Origin: Oscillospiraceae bacterium
GTDB taxonomy: Bacteria; Bacillota; Clostridia; Oscillospirales; Oscillospiraceae
Reading direction: 5' to 3'
Length of the DNA: 10,015 nt
Assembly: GCA_031272845.1 (NCBI GenBank)
Contig: JAISTA010000052.1
Coordinates: 1 to 10,015, forward strand
Shown: one piece after another, positions 6,133 to 10,015 of the stretch
Position numbering within the stretch: position 1 is the first letter of the stretch
Layout: each line of letters begins with the position of its first letter
Position numbers and translations under genes: made by a program
The notes under the pieces: generated by a model
The model's input: the letters and a program-made list of their open reading frames with translations, nothing else
Told to the model about the DNA's origin: nothing
Databases searched by the model: none

Positions 6133-6161
6133 TTGCTTTTTATGGTTTATTGTCGTATAAT
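6133..6161 (+). promoter_or_regulatory. Probable sigma-A promoter of the exported-protein gene
   Basis: TTGCTT (6133-6138) is followed after 17 bases by a perfect TATAAT (6156-6161). The start would be near 6168, leaving a leader of about 70 AT-rich bases before the ATG at 6238. No clear promoter is seen for the ABC gene downstream, so this one probably serves both genes. Confidence 0.6.
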
Positions 6162-6237
6162 GACATTGTAACCGTTCCATAGTTGCGATTTTTAATGGCC
6201 ATTGAATAAATAAATTTAACCAAAGGAGCTTTTTCCA

Positions 6238-6726
6238 ATGAAGAATTTTAAAAGAATTCTGGCTTTCTGTATTACGGTCATTATGCTGTTTTCCGTCCTT
6301 CTAACGTCTGCGCTTGCCGCAGATACAATGCAACTGAAACCTACCAATCCGCTAACGCCAAGCGACTCAAACAGATACGGCGGCGGCGTTCTACACACTC
6401 ATCCGCTGAACTCCGCCAAAACCTTTGATCTCGGGTTCTATGCGGAGGGAAAGATAAGCGGCACTGTTGCCGGCGGTACATCTGTCATAGTTAAAGGAAT
6501 GATAAGAGCCTACTACGACAGTAATCTTTGGAGAGTACATAATGGCAACAGTCGTGTTATTAAGATTTGGTCAACTATAAATAATAACACTAACGGAAGC
6601 GTTGTGACTGTTGAAACAGCCCGCGGATCGTATTGCGTCGTCGCCTGGAATCTAAATACAAATTCAGCATATGCCACATACGGTTCCACAAACTTAACCA
6701 CAACATATTGGTCAAAGTATTTCTAA
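6238..6726 (+). CDS. Small exported protein of unknown family (possible lactococcin-972-like)
   Basis: I do not recognise the family. The 162-residue product has a clear Sec signal peptide: basic MKNFKR, a hydrophobic core (about 7-22), then TSALAA with an AxA cleavage site near 27/28. The mature part is about 135 residues, rich in Thr, Asn, Ser, Gly and aromatics, with one Cys (in GSYCVVAW) and no lipobox or wall anchor. Alternating polar/hydrophobic stretches suggest a beta-rich fold. It ends TNLTTTYWSKYF. The gene has an excellent AAAGGAG site 9 bases before the ATG and its own promoter. It is AT-richer than its neighbours (20 G+C in each of two counted 60-base rows). A MacB-like ABC transporter follows after a strong hairpin. 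A small secreted protein beside such a transporter, with an aromatic C-terminal tail, recalls lactococcin-972-type bacteriocins. Mature residues are more numerous than in those peptides, and I could not align it convincingly. Confidence 0.8.
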   Translation: MKNFKRILAFCITVIMLFSVLLTSALAADTMQLKPTNPLTPSDSNRYGGGVLHTHPLNSAKTFDLGFYAEGKISGTVAGGTSVIVKGMIRAYYDSNLWRVHNGNSRVIKIWSTINNNTNGSVVTVETARGSYCVVAWNLNTNSAYATYGSTNLTTTYWSKYF

Positions 6727-6747
6727 GCAAACAGTTTTGAGCATACG

Positions 6748-6775
6748 TACAGGGGGCGGTTCGCCGCCCCCTGTA
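6748..6775 (+). terminator. 12-bp UUCG hairpin without a U-tract between exported-protein and ABC genes
   Basis: TACAGGGGGCGG (6748-6759) pairs perfectly with CCGCCCCCTGTA (6764-6775) around a TTCG loop. The following bases are mixed (AGCTATAT), so it lacks the U-run of a classical terminator. It begins 21 bases after the stop of the exported-protein gene and ends 34 bases before the ABC start. It probably protects the upstream mRNA from 3' decay or partly attenuates transcription, so that the small protein is made in excess over the transporter. Confidence 0.6.
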
Positions 6776-6809
6776 GCTATATCCGAACCACTCTATAAGG
6801 AGAAATATT

Positions 6810-9002
6810 ATGCTGTCAATTAACAGCTTAACCATAAAATATAACACACGTTTGATTCTAGATAACGCTTCCGCCGATTTTCCGCGCGGAAAGGTAGCCG
6901 TGATTCGCGGGGCCTCCGGCTCCGGCAAATCGTCACTTCTTAACATTCTGGGGCTGCTGCAGTCCTCAGGCAAATTTGAATATTTGTTCGACGGCGAGGA
7001 CGTCTCGGCTCTCAGCGAAGAGGGAAAGGCGGATTTTCGGCTGCGGCGAGTAGGCTTTGTTTTTCAGCAAAACGAGCTGCTGGAAAAGCTCTCAGTAACT
7101 GACAATATATTGTCCCCTCAGCTCGCCCTCGGCACCGATATGAAATCCGCCAAAAAAAGAACCGGGGAGGTTCTGAGCTTTGTCGGCTTAACGGAGCGCG
7201 CCGGAGATTATCCGGAAACGCTTTCCGGCGGAGAGAGCCAGCGCGTCGCTCTTGCGCGCGCTATCGCCAACGACGCGGACATCATCCTTGCCGACGAGCC
7301 GACAGCGGCGCTTGACGCCGAAAATACCCAAAACGTGCTTGAGCTGTTTGCAAGGCTTGCGCACGAGCTTGGAAAAATTGTTATTATAGTTTCTCACAGT
7401 GATGAGGTCGCAAAATTCGCGGATATTGCGTACAAAATTGAAAATCAGAAAATAACGCTGACAAGCGGCGACGCAAACGCGGAGCAAGCCGAATTGAAAC
7501 CGAAAACCGCGCAGAAGCTGCGCGGTTTTTTTAGTTTTATCCGGTTTTACAAAAGAAAGCAGATAGGCGACAAATATTTCCGCGTGTTTATAACGGTCGC
7601 TATGGCGGTCGTCGCGGCGTTTGTTATGCTGTCAGTAAACGTCGGCTCAACAGTCCGGCGCGAGGTTATGACGATTGCAAATTTTGTGTCTGATCGACGT
7701 ATATTTGTAACCAACAATGTTTTTAAGAATCGCATCAATTTTCTTGATGATGATATGTTTAATTCTTTAACGCGGGAGCAAATTGAAGCCTTAGCGAGTA
7801 TATCAGGAGTAGAAAAGGTTCTGCCGTATTATTCTCTCGGCTCAGAGGTGATACCGCCGAATAAATTAGACCAAAACAGCAAGGCGTCGGTCAAAATAAC
7901 AGACGAAACATCCTCAAAAGAAATGGTGTACAAGGAATACGAATTAGCAGCGTATAGTGAAGACGGCATTAATTTCAAGTCCTTCAGCGTCGAGCCGATT
8001 TTTCCGGGCGAAAATTTCGGCAGCCTGCTGGAATATGGAGAGTATAACGAAGATAAAACAGAGGTCGTGTATTTAGACGGCCGCGCGGCAGAGCAGCTCT
8101 ATGGCAATTACAAGGAGCTTATAGGCAAAAAAATAACGGTGTCCTGCTATGTGCCGGTTAAATCTTACGAAGGACTAATTATGTTCTACGATGAATATCT
8201 CGGCGAAGATGTGCGAGCGGAGGTTGATTACGGTGTGTATTCGCTCGTTACGTTTGAGGCGGTTATCGCCGGCATAGTACATCCGCAGCAATACGAACGA
8301 ATTCTCCGCTCAAGTCTCGGAGATTCACTGCTTTATATGCCGTATGAGCGCGTAATGCAAATCGTAGAGGAAAACAAAGATAGAGCCGAGGATCTTTCTA
8401 CTTGGCATAGCCTTGACGGCGATGTGGAGAACTGCAAGGCGCTTATGCCCTCTGCGGTAATGGTATATGTAGACTCTCTTTCCGACAGTTGGGCTATTGA
8501 ACAGTTTATAAACGCACAGTCAAGGGACTATACTTTTAGCAGCGGAATCTATGTCCCGCCAGACATGACGAATTTTATAGACCAAAAGCAAAACACCTTT
8601 ACAATGCTCTCCACGTCGTTCACTGTAGTCATTGCGCTGCTGTTTATCATAGTATACAGCCTGCTCTCCCGCTCCAGAAAGAGGGAAATCGGCATACTAA
8701 AGGCGCTGGGCGTGTCAAAAGCAAAGATTATAAAGCTAACGCTGTATGAAATCGTTTCAACAGCTGTAACGGCGTACGCCGCCGGGCTGATTGCTGCTGT
8801 TTTGTTTTCGGAATACTGCAAAGTGTCAACGGCGACGACAGGGTGGATAGCGTCGCACGGCTGGCTCTTTGAGGTGGACGTTCTCTCGGCAGTTGTAGGC
8901 TTTATCGCGTCCGTGCTAATCACAGCCGTCGCCGGAATAATCCCGATATACCGCGCGGCAAAGGCAGACCCGGTAGAGTCAATCCGCCGAATCAACAAGT
9001 AG
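6810..9002 (+). CDS. MacB-like ABC transporter: ATPase fused to FtsX-type permease
   Basis: A single 730-residue chain carries both halves of a MacB-type ABC mechanotransporter. Residues 1 to about 215 are the ATPase: Walker A GASGSGKSS (34-42), Q-loop FQQNE (85-89), signature LSGGE (138-142), Walker B IILADEP (158-164), D-loop ALDA and H-loop H196, all intact. A linker (about 216-255) leads to membrane segment 1 (about 257-279). A large, probably extracellular domain follows (about 280-600), rich in charged residues. Three C-terminal segments lie near 604-620, 644-668 and 692-713. RSRKREIGILKALGVSK (621-637) and the ending IPIYRAAKADPVESIRRINK are FtsX hallmarks. The start has a TAAGGAG site 7 bases upstream. 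In Gram-positives such ATPase and permease parts are usually two proteins. The upstream exported protein is the likely substrate, or the transporter may give immunity. A strong terminator-like hairpin lies in the linker coding region. Confidence 0.92.
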   Translation: MLSINSLTIKYNTRLILDNASADFPRGKVAVIRGASGSGKSSLLNILGLLQSSGKFEYLFDGEDVSALSEEGKADFRLRRVGFVFQQNELLEKLSVTDNILSPQLALGTDMKSAKKRTGEVLSFVGLTERAGDYPETLSGGESQRVALARAIANDADIILADEPTAALDAENTQNVLELFARLAHELGKIVIIVSHSDEVAKFADIAYKIENQKITLTSGDANAEQAELKPKTAQKLRGFFSFIRFYKRKQIGDKYFRVFITVAMAVVAAFVMLSVNVGSTVRREVMTIANFVSDRRIFVTNNVFKNRINFLDDDMFNSLTREQIEALASISGVEKVLPYYSLGSEVIPPNKLDQNSKASVKITDETSSKEMVYKEYELAAYSEDGINFKSFSVEPIFPGENFGSLLEYGEYNEDKTEVVYLDGRAAEQLYGNYKELIGKKITVSCYVPVKSYEGLIMFYDEYLGEDVRAEVDYGVYSLVTFEAVIAGIVHPQQYERILRSSLGDSLLYMPYERVMQIVEENKDRAEDLSTWHSLDGDVENCKALMPSAVMVYVDSLSDSWAIEQFINAQSRDYTFSSGIYVPPDMTNFIDQKQNTFTMLSTSFTVVIALLFIIVYSLLSRSRKREIGILKALGVSKAKIIKLTLYEIVSTAVTAYAAGLIAAVLFSEYCKVSTATTGWIASHGWLFEVDVLSAVVGFIASVLITAVAGIIPIYRAAKADPVESIRRINK
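7503..7532 (+). terminator. Intrinsic-terminator-like hairpin inside the ABC reading frame
   Basis: AAAACCGCGCAG (7503-7514) pairs perfectly over 12 bases with CTGCGCGGTTTT (7518-7529) around the loop AAG. The T-run continues to 7532 and is followed by AGTTTT. This is the full shape of a Rho-independent terminator in the sense direction, yet it lies in frame, coding for residues 232-241 in the ATPase-permease linker. Following ribosomes could override it. Without close coupling it would cut the message and leave an ATPase-only mRNA with no stop codon. Confidence 0.6.
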
Positions 9003-9010
9003 CCACACAC

Positions 9011-9054
9011 ACAATAAAGGCGAGGCCCCGCGCGCGGAGCCTCGCCTTTATTGT
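9011..9054 (+). terminator. 16-bp hairpin terminator after the ABC gene
   Basis: ACAATAAAGGCGAGGC (9011-9026) and GCCTCGCCTTTATTGT (9039-9054) are perfect 16-bp arms around a 12-base GC-rich loop. The right arm contains the U-rich TTTATTGT on the plus strand and the left arm gives the same on the minus strand, so it could stop transcription both ways. It separates the ABC gene from pdaB. Confidence 0.75.
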
Positions 9055-9059
9055 ACCTG

Positions 9060-9087
9060 GAATAATTCCGCGTCCCGTTTCATATTA
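9060..9087 (+). promoter_or_regulatory. Possible forespore sigma-G-like promoter of pdaB
   Basis: GAATA (9060-9064) and CATATTA (9081-9087) resemble the -35 and -10 of Bacillus sigma-G promoters (about GHATR and CATnnTA). The spacer here is 16 bases, one shorter than usual. The start would fall near 9094, leaving the GAGG ribosome binding site (9109-9112) inside the transcript. No convincing sigma-A promoter is seen between the terminator and the gene. Confidence 0.35.
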
Positions 9088-9119
9088 TCACGTATACGAT
9101 TATACATCGAGGTCTTACA

Positions 9120-9959
9120 ATGAAACGACACCTTAATGTTATACACTGGGCAAAAAACAAGACGGCACGCCTGCGCTCCCTGCGCGGACGGCAGCTGCTC
9201 CTGACAATCCGCCGCCGCAAGCTTGCTGTTTTCGGCGTTCTGCTTTGCGCTGCGGCGATATTCTACGTCGTGTCCGCACCCGCGTTTGTCGGCGCTTCGG
9301 CGACGCAGCGCGAGCTGCCGATTTACAACGTAAAGCGGGACAACAAAATGGTCTCCCTGACGTTTGACGCGGCGTGGGGCAACGAGGACACGCAGCAGCT
9401 CATTGACATTCTCGCGAAGTACAAGGTCCACGCAACGTTTTTTGTCGTAGGCCAGTGGGCGGAAAAGTATCCGGAGAGCGTCAAGGCTCTGTCGGACGCG
9501 GGACACGAGATTATGAACCACTCCTACGACCACCCGCACCTGAACAAAATGAACGCGGACGAGATTGTCAGCAACCTTACCTCCGCGAACAACGCGATTT
9601 CCAAGGTCACAGGCAAAAGCCCGACGCTGTTTCGCGCGCCCTATGGCGAGTATGACGACCATGTAGTCAAGGCGATACGCGCAATGGGGATGAACGTAAT
9701 CCAGTGGGACGTGGACAGTCTGGACTGGAAGGAAATTTCCGCCGCCGAGATAACAAAACGCGTGACGGGCAAGGTCAAATCCGGCAGCATTGTGCTGTTC
9801 CACAACGCCGCGCTGCACACGCCGGAGGCTCTGCCGGGTATCATAGAGTACCTTATCCAGAACGGCTACACGATTGTGCCCGTGTCTGAGATTATCCTCC
9901 AAGGCGAAATTGGCGCGGATTACTACATAGACAACAACGGCACGCAGGTGAAAAAGTAG
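9120..9959 (+). CDS. pdaB: PdaB-type polysaccharide deacetylase (NodB domain)
   Basis: This belongs to carbohydrate esterase family 4 and resembles PdaB, a protein needed for stable spores in Bacillus. The 279-residue chain has a very basic N-terminus (1-34), one membrane segment or uncleaved signal (about 35-56) and an external NodB domain (about 75-260). Motifs are TFDAAWG (81-87, catalytic-type Asp D83), the HSYDH zinc motif (134-138), RAPYGEY (172-178), WDVDSLDW (196-203) and LFHN (226-229, with H228). The second Asp of the usual TFDD is Ala, a change I associate with the PdaB group (TFD-x-x-WG), so activity may be weak or altered. The ATG has a GAGG site 7 bases upstream. A hairpin separates it from the ABC operon, so it is transcribed on its own, possibly in the forespore. 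Only unremarkable sequence follows to the window end. Confidence 0.88.
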   Translation: MKRHLNVIHWAKNKTARLRSLRGRQLLLTIRRRKLAVFGVLLCAAAIFYVVSAPAFVGASATQRELPIYNVKRDNKMVSLTFDAAWGNEDTQQLIDILAKYKVHATFFVVGQWAEKYPESVKALSDAGHEIMNHSYDHPHLNKMNADEIVSNLTSANNAISKVTGKSPTLFRAPYGEYDDHVVKAIRAMGMNVIQWDVDSLDWKEISAAEITKRVTGKVKSGSIVLFHNAALHTPEALPGIIEYLIQNGYTIVPVSEIILQGEIGADYYIDNNGTQVKK

Positions 9960-10015
9960 CCGCGCCGCGCATATTCCGCATACAGTATTGCATAAACTCA
10001 TTTCAGAGATCCAAA

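Noticed and set aside
7101..7114. 14-bp perfect palindrome GACAATATATTGTC within the ABC gene
   Set aside because: It lies in the conserved ATPase coding region away from any promoter and can be explained by chance codon use.
9080..9108. Sigma-E-like TCATATT-14-TATACATC upstream of pdaB
   Set aside because: The -35 fits, but transcription would start near 9115, after the GAGG ribosome binding site at 9109-9112, so the message would lack it. The sigma-G-like pair upstream is better placed.
9048..10001. 317-codon minus-strand frame opposite pdaB
   Set aside because: It is antisense to a well-supported deacetylase gene, and its translation is Arg/Val-rich without motifs, as expected from the complement of GC-rich coding sequence.

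Overview
The window looks like a chromosomal segment of a spore-forming member of the Clostridia, probably a gut-type Oscillospirales/Christensenellales relative. This is inferred from the mix of NadD/YqeK, LCP, RsfS, YhbY, WalJ, RlmH and MecA-like genes, a PdaB-type sporulation deacetylase, and good Gram-positive ribosome binding sites. The housekeeping genes are GC-rich (38 of 60 bases in a hand-counted row of walJ). The exported-protein gene is clearly AT-richer (20 of 60 in each of two rows). No tRNA, rRNA, CRISPR array or insertion sequence was seen.

Left half, minus strand (1-3850): one apparent operon, read right to left. It runs from a promoter near 3844-3872 through yhbY (ribosome assembly), a fused nadD-yqeK (NAD synthesis plus HD-domain dinucleotide hydrolase), an LCP-family cell-wall ligase, rsfS (ribosome silencing) and the start of argB (arginine synthesis), which is cut by the window edge. 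argB overlaps rsfS by one base. Two gaps, 3255-3510 and about 3850-4197, have no convincing gene.

Centre (4198-6048): a well-formed promoter with a perfect 9+9 bp inverted repeat inside it drives walJ (metallo-beta-lactamase-fold exonuclease-like protein) and rlmH (23S rRNA pseudouridine methyltransferase) on the plus strand. An unusually short MecA-like adaptor gene converges from the minus strand, only 3 bases from rlmH.

Right half, plus strand (6050-10015): the accessory-looking part. A promoter preceded by a nine-C tract drives a 162-residue exported protein of unknown family. A 12-bp UUCG hairpin follows, then a 730-residue MacB-like ABC transporter with its ATPase and FtsX-type permease in one chain. 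A textbook intrinsic terminator lies inside that transporter's reading frame, at the ATPase-permease linker. A 16-bp hairpin ends the unit. A PdaB-type polysaccharide deacetylase follows, with a possible forespore (sigma-G-like) promoter. The exported protein plus ABC transporter, with its unusual RNA hairpins, is the best candidate here for an undescribed system. Its layout recalls lactococcin-972-type bacteriocin loci, but this is only an inference.
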